A stretch of 64,000 nucleotides of DNA from Achromobacter anxifer (GCF_903652925.1 NZ_CAHLAR010000004.1:434001-498000), one strand, 5' to 3'; positions 27,147 through 36,141 are shown, numbered from the stretch's first letter. Notes: generated from the letters alone by a model not told the origin. Translations and numbers: made by a program.

Positions 27147-28856
27147 ATGTATAGAAGCAATTTTGAACCAGGGTCCACCCGCTGGGCCGTGCGCCGCAGC
27201 CAATGGCGCAGCATGGGCATCCGTGAAGAAGACATGGACAAACCCAAGATCGCCATCATCAACACCTCGAACAAGCTCTCATGCTGTTATGTGCACCTGG
27301 ACGCCATCAGCGCCATCGTGCAGCAGGCCATCAGCGATGCCGGCGGCCTGGCCTTCGAGGTGCGCACCGTCGCTCCCAGCGATTTCGTCACCAGCGCCGG
27401 CAAGAAGGCGCGGTACCTCATGCCCACCCGCGACCTGATGGTCAACGAGGTGGAATGCATGATGGAAGGCGCGGTGCTCGACGGCATGATCTGCCTGTCG
27501 TCCTGCGACAAGACCACGCCCGCCCACTTGATGGCCGCCGCGCGACTGGACGTCCCCACCCTGCTCCTGACCTGCGGCTATCAGATCGGCGGCAAGTGCT
27601 CGAACGAAAAGTTCGAAGACCAGTTCTTTGACATCGACGATGTCTATGAACAGATCGGCGCGCTGGCCACCCGCAGCATCACCCTCAAGGACCTGACGGA
27701 CATGACCGAGGTGGCCATCCAGTCGCCCGGCGTCTGCGCGGGCCTGGGCACGGCCAACTCCATGCACATCGTGGCCGAAGCCATGGGCATGACCCTGCCC
27801 GGCAACTCGCCCATCTGGGCCAACGGCCGCCGCCTCAACGAATACGCGCAGGCGGCGGGCCGGCAGATCGTCGAGCTGACCCGGCACGGCGTATCGGCCC
27901 GCCAGATCATCACCGAAGAGGCCATCCGCAACGCGGTCATGATGGTCCTGGCTGTAGGCGGTTCCGTGAACACCGTGCGCCACATCGCCGCCATCGCCAC
28001 CGAGGCCGAGCTGCCGTTGGACGTGGTCAAGCTGTATGAAGACTACGGCAAGGCCATCAAGCTGCTGACCGCCGTGCGTCCCAACGGCCCGTTCCGCACC
28101 GAAGACCTGGAAGCCGCCGGCGGCACTCCCGCCGTCATGAGCCAGCTGCGCGAGCACCTGCACATGGACGCGCTGACCGTGACCCGCAAGACCGTGGGCG
28201 AGAACATCAGCGAAGCCCGCGTCAAGGACGACAAGATCATCCGCACCCTGGCCGACCCGGTCAGCCAGCGCCCGGGCGTGGGCATACTGCGCGGCAATCT
28301 GGCGCCCAACGGCGCCATCGTCAAGCTGTCGGCCGTGCCCGGCGAACGCGCCGAATTCTCCGGCCCGGCCAACATCTATGAGGGCGAGGATGAGGCCATC
28401 GCCGCCCTGGGCGAGAACAGGATCAACAAGGGCGATGTCATCGTGCTGCGCAATATGGGCCCCAGCGGCGGCCCCGGCACCGTCTTCGCCTGCAGCTTTG
28501 TGGCCGCGCTGAATGGCGCCGGCATCGCCGAGCACGTGGCCGTGGTCACCGACGGCGAGCTGTCGGGCCTGAACCGGGGCATCATCGTCGGCCAATTGAT
28601 GCCCGAGTCTGCCGCCGGCGGCCCCTTGGCCGTGGTGCGCCAGGGCGAGACCATCCACATCGATTTCGTCAATCGCAAGATCGACATGGACGTCCCGCGG
28701 GACGAGATTGCGCGCCGGCTGGCCGAATGGCGTCCGCGCGAACTGGAACTGGGCGGCGGCAGCAGCACCTATCTGCTGCAGTACGCCCAGCTGGTGCAGC
28801 CCATCGAACAGGGCGCGGTGCTGGGCAAACGCAAGGTGCACGCGCAAACCGCCTGA
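27147..28856 (+). CDS. IlvD/Edd-family dehydratase (sugar-acid dehydratase type)
   Basis: A 569-residue Fe-S dehydratase. The three cluster cysteines of the family are visible at Cys47 (SCCYVHL), Cys119 (SSCDKTTP, with the Lys for Mg2+ binding) and Cys196 (SPGVCAGLGTANSM). The C-terminal part has MGPSGGPG and VTDGELSGLNRG, with the active-site Ser region. The family removes water from dihydroxy acids (IlvD), phosphogluconate (Edd) or pentonates/hexonates. The context (GntR regulator, acid transporter, FAD oxidoreductase) favours a sugar acid or similar dihydroxy acid rather than branched-chain amino acid synthesis. Confidence 0.92.
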   Translation: MYRSNFEPGSTRWAVRRSQWRSMGIREEDMDKPKIAIINTSNKLSCCYVHLDAISAIVQQAISDAGGLAFEVRTVAPSDFVTSAGKKARYLMPTRDLMVNEVECMMEGAVLDGMICLSSCDKTTPAHLMAAARLDVPTLLLTCGYQIGGKCSNEKFEDQFFDIDDVYEQIGALATRSITLKDLTDMTEVAIQSPGVCAGLGTANSMHIVAEAMGMTLPGNSPIWANGRRLNEYAQAAGRQIVELTRHGVSARQIITEEAIRNAVMMVLAVGGSVNTVRHIAAIATEAELPLDVVKLYEDYGKAIKLLTAVRPNGPFRTEDLEAAGGTPAVMSQLREHLHMDALTVTRKTVGENISEARVKDDKIIRTLADPVSQRPGVGILRGNLAPNGAIVKLSAVPGERAEFSGPANIYEGEDEAIAALGENRINKGDVIVLRNMGPSGGPGTVFACSFVAALNGAGIAEHVAVVTDGELSGLNRGIIVGQLMPESAAGGPLAVVRQGETIHIDFVNRKIDMDVPRDEIARRLAEWRPRELELGGGSSTYLLQYAQLVQPIEQGAVLGKRKVHAQTA

Positions 28857-28922
28857 TCCGGACGGGCGCGGATGCGCCCGGGCCCGGCAAACCATAACAA
28901 CGACACAGGGAGACAGCCCATC

Positions 28923-30209
28923 ATGTCCACGCTGACAGAGGCACAGAAGTCCAGGAAAGCGGGTCTTGCAGCATTCATCGGCACCGTTCTGGAATGGTAT
29001 GACTTCATCATCTATGGCACCGCGGCCGCCATCGTGTTGAACAAGGTTTTCTTTCCGAACAGCGATCCGCTGGTCGGCACCATGGCCGCTTTCGCGACCT
29101 ATGCCGTGGGCTTTCTGGCTCGTCCCCTGGGCGGCCTGTTCCTGGGCTATCTGGGCGACAAGGTCGGCCGCAAATCGGTCCTGGTGCTGACGCTGTTCCT
29201 GATGGGCGGCGCCACTACAGCGATCGGCCTGCTGCCCGGCTATGACAGCATCGGCCTCTGGGCGCCGGCCCTGCTCGTCCTGATGCGCTTGATCCAGGGC
29301 TTTGGCGCAGGCGGCGAGTATGCCGGTGCCGTGGTGCTGTCGGTCGAACATGCCCAAAAAGGCAGGCGCGGCGCGGCCGGCGCCTGGGCTCCGCTGGGCT
29401 TTGCCGCCGCCACCCTGCTGGCCAATGCGGTGTTCTTCTTTTTCCTCAATGTGCTGAGCGAAGAACAGTTCATGGCCTGGGGCTGGCGCGTGCCCTTCCT
29501 GCTGGGCGCGGCCTGCGTGCTGGTGGGCTACCTGATCCGGCGCAACATCGAAGAGCCGCCGGCCTTCGAGAAAACCCAGCAGACCGCCCAAGCCGGGAAG
29601 ATCGGCCTGTTCTCCGCGATCAAGCAGCATCCGCGCAGCTTCTTCATCGTGATCGGCTCGCGCATGGGCGAGAACGGATTTGCCTATCTCTATCCGGTGT
29701 TCTGCGTTTCCTACATGGTGACGACGCTGAAACTGGAGAAATCCATGGCGCTATGGGCGGTGATCATCGCCTCGGCCATCCAGCTGGTGACGATTCCCTT
29801 CTATGGCGCCCTGTCCGACCGCATCGGCCGCAAGAAGGTCTATCTGGGCGGCATCATCTTCTCGGTCCTTTGGCTGGCGCCCTTCTTCATGCTGCTGGAC
29901 ATCCAGGCGTTCTGGGCCATCGCGCTGGGCTTTGCGGTCGGTCTGGGCATCGCCTATCCCGCCATGCTGTCGCCCCAGGCGGCCTGGTACGCCGAACTGT
30001 TCGACACCGAATTCCGCCTGGCAGGCTTTGCGTTCTCGCGGGAGCTGGGCTCCCTGCTTGCTGGCGGGCTGGCCCCCTTCATCGCAACGGCGTTGTATAC
30101 CTACTATCAACACTGGTGGCCCATCGTGGCCTACATGGGGGGCATGGGCATCCTGACTGTGATCGCATTGGCGCTCGGACCGGAAACCGTGCACAAGGAT
30201 ATCGACTAA
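28923..30209 (+). CDS. MFS transporter, metabolite:H+ symporter (MHS) type
   Basis: A 428-residue, twelve-helix transporter. The opening AAFIGTVLEWYDFIIYGTAAA and the loop GYLGDKVGRKSVL are the MHS subfamily signatures, repeated in the second half as GALSDRIGRKKV. RLIQGFGAGGEYAGAVV lies in helix 5. MHS proteins import organic acids such as shikimate or 2-oxoglutarate with protons. It lies 66 bases after the dehydratase with GGGAGA before the ATG, so it probably imports the dehydratase substrate. Confidence 0.92.
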   Translation: MSTLTEAQKSRKAGLAAFIGTVLEWYDFIIYGTAAAIVLNKVFFPNSDPLVGTMAAFATYAVGFLARPLGGLFLGYLGDKVGRKSVLVLTLFLMGGATTAIGLLPGYDSIGLWAPALLVLMRLIQGFGAGGEYAGAVVLSVEHAQKGRRGAAGAWAPLGFAAATLLANAVFFFFLNVLSEEQFMAWGWRVPFLLGAACVLVGYLIRRNIEEPPAFEKTQQTAQAGKIGLFSAIKQHPRSFFIVIGSRMGENGFAYLYPVFCVSYMVTTLKLEKSMALWAVIIASAIQLVTIPFYGALSDRIGRKKVYLGGIIFSVLWLAPFFMLLDIQAFWAIALGFAVGLGIAYPAMLSPQAAWYAELFDTEFRLAGFAFSRELGSLLAGGLAPFIATALYTYYQHWWPIVAYMGGMGILTVIALALGPETVHKDID

Positions 30210-30220
30210 AACCAGGCACA

Positions 30221-30237
30221 GCCGCCCGCAAGGCGGC
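30221..30237 (+). other. Intercistronic hairpin between transporter and FAD oxidoreductase genes
   Basis: GCCGCC-CGCAA-GGCGGC forms a stable 6-bp hairpin in the 49-base gap. It may adjust downstream expression or protect the 3' end of the transporter message; no T-run is present. Confidence 0.4.
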
Positions 30238-30258
30238 TTGCCACTTGATGGAGGCAAC

Positions 30259-31632
30259 ATGGCCAACAAGACCCCCGACTTTCCCGCCTGGCATCTCGAA
30301 AGCCGTTACGACGCCTTGCCCGATCTGCCGGTGCTGGCCGAGGTCGACGTTCTGGTGGTCGGCGGCGGCGCAGCCGGCGTCGCCGCCGCCACCACGGCCG
30401 CGGAAGCCGGCATGCGCACGCTCATCCTCGAACGCTACGGCTTCTTCGGCGGCGCCGCGGTGGCCGGCATGTCGGGCACCATCTGCGGCATGTATCTGGC
30501 CAGCGACACGCAAAACCGGCCCCAACAGGTCGTGACCGGTTTCACCGAACGCTTTCGCGCCGCGCTGCAGGCCCGTGGCGGCGTTACCGGCCCGCAACGC
30601 TATGGCAAGACCTGGACTGTCACGCACGACCCGCTGATGTGGAGCGAGACCGCAGACCAGCTGGTTGAAGACGCCGGCGCCAAAGTACTGTTCCACACCA
30701 GCGTCAGCGGCGTCATCATGCAGGACGATGCCTGCACAGGCGTCGTCCTCGAGTCCGCTGCCGGGCGATCCATGGTGCTGGCCAAACGCATCATCGACGC
30801 CTCCGGCGACGCTGCCGTCATCGCCCGGGCCGGCTACCGCTACGTTTTTGGCGACCAAGGAAAGATCCAGAATCCCACCATGTTCTTCCGCATGGGCCAG
30901 GTCGATATCCCGAAATTCCTGGACTATTGGGGCGACGACACCATCAACCCGCCCAAAGTCAGCGAGGCGATAGAACAAGCCGACGCCGCGGGACGCTACG
31001 CGCTGCCCCGCAAGAAAATCTGGATCTTTCCGACCACGCGCCCCGGCGAACTGCTGGTCAACGCCACCCGCCTGACTTCGCGCGACGGCCACATGATGAA
31101 CGTCATCAACCCCGAGGACTTCACGGAGGCCGAGATCGACGGCCGCAGGCAGGTGCGCCAGTACGCGGCTTTCCTGAACGACAACGTGCCGGGTTGCGAA
31201 GACAGCTACGTCGTCAACACCGGCACGCAAGTCGGCGTGCGCCAGACCCGCAGCATCGTCGGCGTGGAAACGCTGACCAACGACGACGTGCTCAGCTGCC
31301 GCAAACGCGCGGACGGCATCTGCCGGGTCCCCTGGCCCATCGAGCTGCATGCGGGCGAAAAGCCGAAACTGCACTGGCTGCTGGACGACTACTACGAGGT
31401 TCCGTACCTGGCCCTGGTGCCGGAACATGGCGAAAACCTGATCGTGGCCGGGCGTTGCCTGAGCGCCGAGCATGAAGCGCTGGCTTCCGCCCGGGTTACC
31501 GCCCAGTGCTTCGAATACGGCAGGGCTGCGGCGCTGGCGGCGGTCCTTTCCATCGAGTCGGGAGGTCGCTTGCGTGATCTCGCCGGCGGGGAAATCCGCG
31601 CGCGCATGCTCGCGCTGGGCAGCAATTTATAG
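30259..31632 (+). CDS. FAD-dependent oxidoreductase (FAD_oxidored family)
   Basis: A 457-residue flavoprotein with an N-terminal dinucleotide-binding fold (VDVLVVGGGAAGVAAATTAAEAG) followed by RTLILERYGFFGGAAVAGMSGT, typical of the FAD_oxidored group. A second FAD contact is RIIDASGDAAVIARAGY, and LIVAGRCLSAEHEALASARV resembles the C-terminal FAD loop. The substrate is unknown; in this operon it likely oxidises a hydroxy acid before or after dehydration. GGAGG 6 bases before the ATG at 30259 fixes the start. No signal peptide is seen. Confidence 0.88.
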   Translation: MANKTPDFPAWHLESRYDALPDLPVLAEVDVLVVGGGAAGVAAATTAAEAGMRTLILERYGFFGGAAVAGMSGTICGMYLASDTQNRPQQVVTGFTERFRAALQARGGVTGPQRYGKTWTVTHDPLMWSETADQLVEDAGAKVLFHTSVSGVIMQDDACTGVVLESAAGRSMVLAKRIIDASGDAAVIARAGYRYVFGDQGKIQNPTMFFRMGQVDIPKFLDYWGDDTINPPKVSEAIEQADAAGRYALPRKKIWIFPTTRPGELLVNATRLTSRDGHMMNVINPEDFTEAEIDGRRQVRQYAAFLNDNVPGCEDSYVVNTGTQVGVRQTRSIVGVETLTNDDVLSCRKRADGICRVPWPIELHAGEKPKLHWLLDDYYEVPYLALVPEHGENLIVAGRCLSAEHEALASARVTAQCFEYGRAAALAAVLSIESGGRLRDLAGGEIRARMLALGSNL

Positions 31633-31658
31633 AGCGGCCGGCCAGGGCCCGAGCAACT

Positions 31659-31679
31659 CCGCCAGATCCTTCCTGGCGG
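31659..31679. terminator. Hairpin between the convergent FAD oxidoreductase and Bug genes
   Basis: CCGCCAG/CTGGCGG is a 7-bp stem with a 7-base loop, 27 bases after the oxidoreductase stop and 14 bases before the Bug gene end. It could end transcription from either side, although the T-run is poor. Confidence 0.45.
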
Positions 31680-31689
31680 CTGCCCGCAA

Positions 31690-31750
31690 TGCCCTACTCC
31701 GCCTTCACCTGCGCCGCAGAGATGACATTGCCCCATTTCTGCTTTTCGTC
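31690..31750 (-). repeat. 61-bp direct repeat, right copy (3' end of Bug gene)
   Basis: Matches 26143-26203 at 59 of 61 bases. This copy includes the last 18 or so codons and stop of the intact receptor gene. Confidence 0.9.
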
Positions 31751-32668
31751 GTGGACGAACGCGCCGGCCTGCGCGCGGTCTAGCGGCATGGCGAAGGTGC
31801 CCAGGTCGGCCAGCCGGCTTTGCACTTCGGGTTCCTCCAGGACCTTGTTGATCGCCGCGTGCAATGTGTCCAGGACCGGGGCCGGCGTGCCCTTGGGGGC
31901 AAACATCGCGAACCAGCCGGACGTCACCATGCCCGGCAGGCTGTCCTTGATCAATGGAATGTTCTCGAAGCCCGGCAGCTTGCGGTCGGCGCTCATCGCG
32001 ATGGGGACCAGCTTGCCCGAGCGCACCAAAGGCACCAGCGGCGCGATGCCATCTATATAGACCGGGATATCGCCCTTGATCAGGGTCTGCAGCGCCTGGG
32101 ACGTGCCGCTGAAGCTGATCTGGCGGAACTCGCGGCCGCCCAGTTGGCCGATCAGGTAGACGGAAAGGTTGGGTATGGAGCCCCGCGTCGGACTGCCTAT
32201 CACCAGATCCGAGGCCTCTCCCCCCTTGGCCGCGGCGATCAGGTCCGCGACCGAGCGGTATGGCGTGCCAGGCGTGGTCACCAGCATCATGGGCGTATAG
32301 GCCAGCGTGGCCACGACCTCGGTATCGCGTTCGATGTCGAACTTGGCCGCCTGGTACAGGAACGGCGTGGTGACGGCCGCGGCGGCGTGGAACATGGCCA
32401 GCGTGTAGCCGTCAGGTTCGGACCGGGTCAGCGCGTTCATGCCGATGATGCCGTTGCCACCCGGGCGGTTTTCCACGATGACCTGGTGGCCCCATTGCCG
32501 GCCCAGCCTGTCCGCGACCAGCCGGGCGATGATGTCGGGCGCGCTGCCCGGGGCCGTCGGCGCGATGATCCTGACCAGCTTGTCGGGATAAGGCTGGGGC
32601 TCGGCGGCGCCAGCCGCCGCGCCGCCCAGGACCAGCGCCATTGCCGCCAGCCAGCGTCGTGCTTTCAT
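31694..32668 (-). CDS. Bug-family (TctC-like) periplasmic solute receptor
   Basis: A 324-residue binding protein with signal peptide (MALVLGGAAAGAA). Family landmarks are YPDKLVRIIAPTAPGSAPDIIARLVADRL, VENRPGGNGIIG and DGYTLAMFH, and a C-terminal NKVLEEPEVQSRLADLG. Bug proteins bind carboxylates or small amphipathic compounds and are greatly expanded in Bordetella-like bacteria; most have no adjacent TctAB membrane partner, as here. AAGGAGGAGAGATC precedes the ATG at 32668. A perfect 11-bp-arm palindrome lies 61 bases upstream. Confidence 0.94.
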   Translation of the reverse strand: MKARRWLAAMALVLGGAAAGAAEPQPYPDKLVRIIAPTAPGSAPDIIARLVADRLGRQWGHQVIVENRPGGNGIIGMNALTRSEPDGYTLAMFHAAAAVTTPFLYQAAKFDIERDTEVVATLAYTPMMLVTTPGTPYRSVADLIAAAKGGEASDLVIGSPTRGSIPNLSVYLIGQLGGREFRQISFSGTSQALQTLIKGDIPVYIDGIAPLVPLVRSGKLVPIAMSADRKLPGFENIPLIKDSLPGMVTSGWFAMFAPKGTPAPVLDTLHAAINKVLEEPEVQSRLADLGTFAMPLDRAQAGAFVHDEKQKWGNVISAAQVKAE

Positions 32669-32728
32669 GATCTCTCCTCCTTGGAAACGCGGAACGCGTC
32701 GATGCTTCCACGCCATATTTATCACTCT

Positions 32729-32754
32729 ATCAATTAAATATAGATTTAATTGAT
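32729..32754. promoter_or_regulatory. Perfect palindrome upstream of the Bug gene
   Basis: ATCAATTAAAT-ATAG-ATTTAATTGAT: 11-bp perfect arms with a 4-base spacer, between the TetR stop and the Bug start. The outer TCAATTA/TAATTGA also occurs in the palindrome before the aryl operon (39153-39204), so the TetR protein encoded next door may bind both. Confidence 0.6.
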
Positions 32755-32810
32755 ATGGTGTTAAATAAGGGTTTACACCACTGCGTCAGGCGGCGTCGCG
32801 CCCGACAGAT

Positions 32811-33602
32811 TCAGGAGGTTTTGCGGACAGCAGGCTTGCGTTTGGGCTTGGCCTGGGCGGCGGGCGCCCATTGCGCGATGCCGTCCAGCAGGATCTGCAG
32901 GCCCGTCTCGAAGGCCTGTTCCGTGCCCAGGCTGGAAAACGCCGTGCTGACGTAGCGCGCGCCGGGATAGCGGTCGGCCGGCATCGCTTCAAGCCGGCTG
33001 CGGATGAAATCGCGGTGGTAGACGGGCAATTGCTTGGACGCTTCCGCCCGGCTGCTGGCCACCAGGAACTGGGCCAGCAGATGGTAGGCCAGCGCGACCT
33101 GTTCGGCGGAGAAGCCGCCTTGCATGAAGGCCGTGGTCACGTGGTTGAAGAACACCGCTCCGAAGTCGGTCTCGCCAGAGTCCACGTCCTGGAACAGCCG
33201 GAAGCGGTTATGCGACGCCACGTAGGTGCTGACGCCAGGGTTCTCCACGGCATATGTCAGGCTGACGTGCGCGATGGCTTCGATATCCGCGCGCCAGTCT
33301 CCTGTCAGCGCAGGCATGCGCGCCAGGCGTTCGCGGTAATAGTTGTTGAGCACGCCGGAAATGAGCTTGTCGCGCCCGCCCAGGTAATAGTGGATCAGGC
33401 CCGGCGCGACGCCGAAGTCGCGCGCCAGCTGCACCATGGAGATCTGCTCCAGCGAGGTCTCGCGCGCCAGCGCGATCGCGCGGTCGATGATGGTGGCCCG
33501 GCTTAGCGTGGCTTCGTCATTGATCGGCGATTCGACCCTGGGCGGACGGCCGCGCTTGCGCGGCGCGGCATCGCTGGCGGCGGGCTTTTTCGTGGCGGGC
33601 AT
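32811..33602 (-). CDS. TetR-family transcriptional regulator
   Basis: A 263-residue regulator with a basic, Lys/Arg-rich leader (residues 1-25) and a TetR helix-turn-helix (TIIDRAIALARE, VQLARDFGVAPGLIHYYLGGRDKLISGVL). The C-terminal ligand domain and a basic tail (KPKRKPAVRKTS) follow. It is the last gene in the direction of the aryl-acid operon, 75 bases after the thioesterase gene, and precedes the Bug receptor. Palindromes on both sides (32729-32754, 33643-33671) and at the operon head suggest it controls the whole block. The effector is probably an aryl-CoA or the aryl acid. Confidence 0.92.
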   Translation of the reverse strand: MPATKKPAASDAAPRKRGRPPRVESPINDEATLSRATIIDRAIALARETSLEQISMVQLARDFGVAPGLIHYYLGGRDKLISGVLNNYYRERLARMPALTGDWRADIEAIAHVSLTYAVENPGVSTYVASHNRFRLFQDVDSGETDFGAVFFNHVTTAFMQGGFSAEQVALAYHLLAQFLVASSRAEASKQLPVYHRDFIRSRLEAMPADRYPGARYVSTAFSSLGTEQAFETGLQILLDGIAQWAPAAQAKPKRKPAVRKTS

Positions 33603-33642
33603 ATCGGCGCTCTGGGATGGCTGGATGAACGGGGCATCCTAA

Positions 33643-33671
33643 GGTTTTATTGCCTCCCTGGCAAATAAACC
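33643..33671. promoter_or_regulatory. Imperfect palindrome before tetR
   Basis: GGTTTTATTGCC and GGCAAATAAACC pair at 10 of 12 positions around a 5-base spacer. The GGCAAATAA half resembles GGTAAATAA in the operon-head palindrome, so it may be an autoregulatory site; a terminator after the thioesterase gene is the alternative. Confidence 0.4.
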
Positions 33672-33677
33672 GCCCGC

Positions 33678-34136
33678 TCAGCGCTCCACTCCGCCCGCCT
33701 CGCTTGCGCCGTGCCGCAGCAGCACGGCGCGCAGGGACGGCGGCACCGGCGTGCCCTCGCGTGCATCCAGGCGCACGCAGATGGGCGAAAACACGGCCGA
33801 GAACACCTCGGCGCCGTCGGGCCGGCGCGCCCGCGCCTGTATGTCGAACGACCGCGTGCGCAAGGCGCCGACGCGGCATTCGATGTGGATCACGTCGCCC
33901 GGCCACAGCGTGCCGGTGAAGTCGAACGACATGCCCCGGCATGGCGTGCCGACGCCGTGCGCGTCGCCCAGGCGCTTGCCCTCCCCCAGATGCTCGGTGT
34001 AGAGCGCCATGGCGCCCAGCAGGTAATCAGTGAAGCGCCCGGTGTAGACCACGCCCGCCGGGTCGCAATCGCCCCAGCGCACTTCGCGCCGCACCACGAA
34101 GGGCTCGGTGCTCCAGACCATTTCCGTCGCTCTCAT
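33678..34136 (-). CDS. Hot-dog-fold acyl-CoA thioesterase (4-hydroxybenzoyl-CoA thioesterase type)
   Basis: A 152-residue protein with the thioesterase signature RWGDCDPAGVVYTGRFTDYL; Asp25 corresponds to the catalytic Asp of Pseudomonas 4-hydroxybenzoyl-CoA thioesterase. FDFTGTLWPGDVIHIECRV and SFDIQARAR are the beta-sheet core. It should release a free aromatic acid from its CoA thioester after ring hydroxylation. The ATG overlaps the stop of the hydroxylase gene by 4 bases, so the two are translated together. Confidence 0.88.
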   Translation of the reverse strand: MRATEMVWSTEPFVVRREVRWGDCDPAGVVYTGRFTDYLLGAMALYTEHLGEGKRLGDAHGVGTPCRGMSFDFTGTLWPGDVIHIECRVGALRTRSFDIQARARRPDGAEVFSAVFSPICVRLDAREGTPVPPSLRAVLLRHGASEAGGVER

Positions 34137-35290
34137 GCCTGCCCCTCGCATTCGGCGGGAATCAGTCCGGCCGCTTCGAACTCCCGCACCAGGGCGGGAT
34201 ACTGTTCGCGCAGCCTGCCGATATCGACCCGGCCGGTGCGCGTCATGAAGCGGAAGACGAACTCCTGCGGACCATAGGCGTCCATCCAGTCGCGCATGCG
34301 TTCGTACCAGTTGAAGGACGCTTCCGATGCGCCTATCAGCTTCTGCTTTTGCGGCTGGCGCTTGCGGTAGTAGTGGTCCAGCGCCCGGGGGATGTCGCCG
34401 GGCGAGGCGTTGAGCGCATCGGCCAGGGCGATGGCGTCTTCCATCGCGATGCGCGTGCCCGAACCGATGGAGAAGTGGGCGCTGCTGAGCGCATCGCCGA
34501 TCAGCACCCGCTTGCCCGCGAACCAGTTGCGCGCGCGTATGACCGGGAACTGGCGCCAGCTGGAATGGTTGGAGACCAGGGCATGTCCGTCCAGCTCCGG
34601 CGCGAAGACCTCTTCGAACAGGCGCTGCCGCGCGTCGGCGCTCATCGCCTCCATGCCCAGGTCCTGCCAGCTGCGGTGATCGCACTCGGCGACGAAGGTG
34701 CTCATGGTCGCCGAGTACGGATAGTAGTGCGCCACGAAGTACCCCGCGCCATGCTTGCGGAACACCAGGCTGGGATACGGGAAGGCCTTTTCGACGCCAT
34801 ACCATGCGAAGTGATTCGTGAGGCTGTGGCGTTGCACGTCGAATTCGGCCTCGGCGCTATCGCGCACCCGCGAGTTGATCCCGTCCGCGCCCACCACGAC
34901 GTCGGCGTCCAGCGCCTGGAAATCCTCGATACGCTGCTCGTAGCGCAGGTCCACGCCCAGGCGCCGGGCATGGTCGCCCAGGATGCGCAGCAACTCGATG
35001 CGGGGTATGGCGCCGCCGCTGCCTGGGCGCTGCACCGTGATGGGCGTCTCGTTCGAGACGATGACCTGCCGGTCGCTGAAGCGCATGGCGCCGGCCAGCG
35101 CGTCGAATACGGCGGGCTCGGCGTCGCGCAGCCGGTCCAGCCCCTTGTCGGCCATGACCACGCCGAAGCCGAAGGTGGCGCCGGCCGGGTTCTGCTCATA
35201 GACGGTGACGGCCGCGTCGGGCTGGTGCCGCTTGAGCAGGATGGCGAGGAACAGGCCCGAGGGCCCGCCTCCGATGATGGCGGCTTTCAT
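34133..35290 (-). CDS. FAD-dependent aryl hydroxylase (salicylyl-CoA 5-hydroxylase-like)
   Basis: A 385-residue flavoprotein monooxygenase of the PHBH fold. Motifs are GGGPSG (Rossmann), VVGADGINSRVRDS (DG motif) and VLIGDALSSAHFSIGSGTRIAMEDA (GD motif). The start, with ITVYEQNPAGATFGFGVV-type features (VTVYEQNPAGATFGFGVVM region), resembles salicylyl-CoA 5-hydroxylases and the monooxygenase part of anthraniloyl-CoA hydroxylases rather than free-acid hydroxylases. Placement between a ligase, a VOC protein and a thioesterase supports a CoA-ester substrate. It overlaps both neighbours by 4 bases. Confidence 0.85.
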   Translation of the reverse strand: MKAAIIGGGPSGLFLAILLKRHQPDAAVTVYEQNPAGATFGFGVVMADKGLDRLRDAEPAVFDALAGAMRFSDRQVIVSNETPITVQRPGSGGAIPRIELLRILGDHARRLGVDLRYEQRIEDFQALDADVVVGADGINSRVRDSAEAEFDVQRHSLTNHFAWYGVEKAFPYPSLVFRKHGAGYFVAHYYPYSATMSTFVAECDHRSWQDLGMEAMSADARQRLFEEVFAPELDGHALVSNHSSWRQFPVIRARNWFAGKRVLIGDALSSAHFSIGSGTRIAMEDAIALADALNASPGDIPRALDHYYRKRQPQKQKLIGASEASFNWYERMRDWMDAYGPQEFVFRFMTRTGRVDIGRLREQYPALVREFEAAGLIPAECEGQA

Positions 35291-36141
35291 GCTTGCTCCA
35301 GCGGTTGTATGGCCAGGACGTCCATGTCGAATTGCTCGATCCTGCCGTTCAGCCCGCCGGTCAGCGCGCCGTACCAGACGGCCGGCTTGAAGCCCAGTTC
35401 CTTGCGCTGGAACCGCAGGCCGGGGTTGCCGACGATGCGCACATAACCATTGCCCGCGGCCTGCGTGACGTAGCCCGGGTTGGCTTGCGCGGCATCCAGC
35501 AAGGGCTTGAATTCCGGCACGTCCAGCACGTAGATGGCCGCCTTGTCCTGCGCCTGCGCGCCCAGCGCGGCGCCCTTGGCCTGCCATACCGGCTCGATGC
35601 AGGCGAAACCGCCCTCCTCCAGCGCCATCGCCGCTTCCAGCGTGTTCTGCGCGTCCTGCGCGTCTTCCCCGCTGAAGGGCCGCACCTGCCAGGTGATCTC
35701 GATGGGATAGCCATTGGGATCGTTGAAGTAGATGGACTCGATCACTTCGTGACGGATCTGGTAGCGCAACGGAATGCCGACAGCCTCCACCCGCGCGCGC
35801 CATTGCAGCAGTTCGGCCTCGCTCTCGACGCGCCAGGCGGTGTGCGTGGCGCGGTCCTGGTAATGATCCGTGGGCGCCAGGCGTTCCGGGCGCTCTGTGC
35901 CGATGTAGTAGAAAAAGGCAATGGTGCTGCCGTTGCCGCTATCGAAGAAAAAATGCAGGAAGTCAGGATGGTTCTGCGGGCCCCAGCCCTTGGCGGAGAT
36001 GGCATGCACCAAGGGCAGGCCCAGCAGGTCGCGGTAGAAACGCACGGTTTCCGCGAGCTTCCAGGTGGGCCGGGCCGTGTGGTGCACGCCATGCAGGCGC
36101 ACCGAGGGGATGGCGGAGGTTGCGGACAGGGACGGGTTCAT
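35287..36141 (-). CDS. VOC-superfamily protein, probable extradiol-type dioxygenase
   Basis: A 284-residue protein of the vicinal-oxygen-chelate fold. The first module has VHHTARPTWKLAETVRFYRDLLGLPLV, ATHTAWRV and DPNGYPIEITW; the likely metal ligands are His20 or His21, His100 and Glu148, the H-H-E pattern of the superfamily. The C-terminal part (about 160-284) is less clear and looks like an additional module. In an aryl-acid operon, ring cleavage of the hydroxylated product is the natural role, but lyase or isomerase activities share the fold. Overlaps the ligase and hydroxylase genes by 4 bases each. Confidence 0.75.
   Translation of the reverse strand: MNPSLSATSAIPSVRLHGVHHTARPTWKLAETVRFYRDLLGLPLVHAISAKGWGPQNHPDFLHFFFDSGNGSTIAFFYYIGTERPERLAPTDHYQDRATHTAWRVESEAELLQWRARVEAVGIPLRYQIRHEVIESIYFNDPNGYPIEITWQVRPFSGEDAQDAQNTLEAAMALEEGGFACIEPVWQAKGAALGAQAQDKAAIYVLDVPEFKPLLDAAQANPGYVTQAAGNGYVRIVGNPGLRFQRKELGFKPAVWYGALTGGLNGRIEQFDMDVLAIQPLEQA

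Noticed and set aside
27279-29630. 783-codon minus-strand open frame over the dehydratase and transporter
   Set aside because: Spans two well-supported genes on the other strand and has no recognisable motif.
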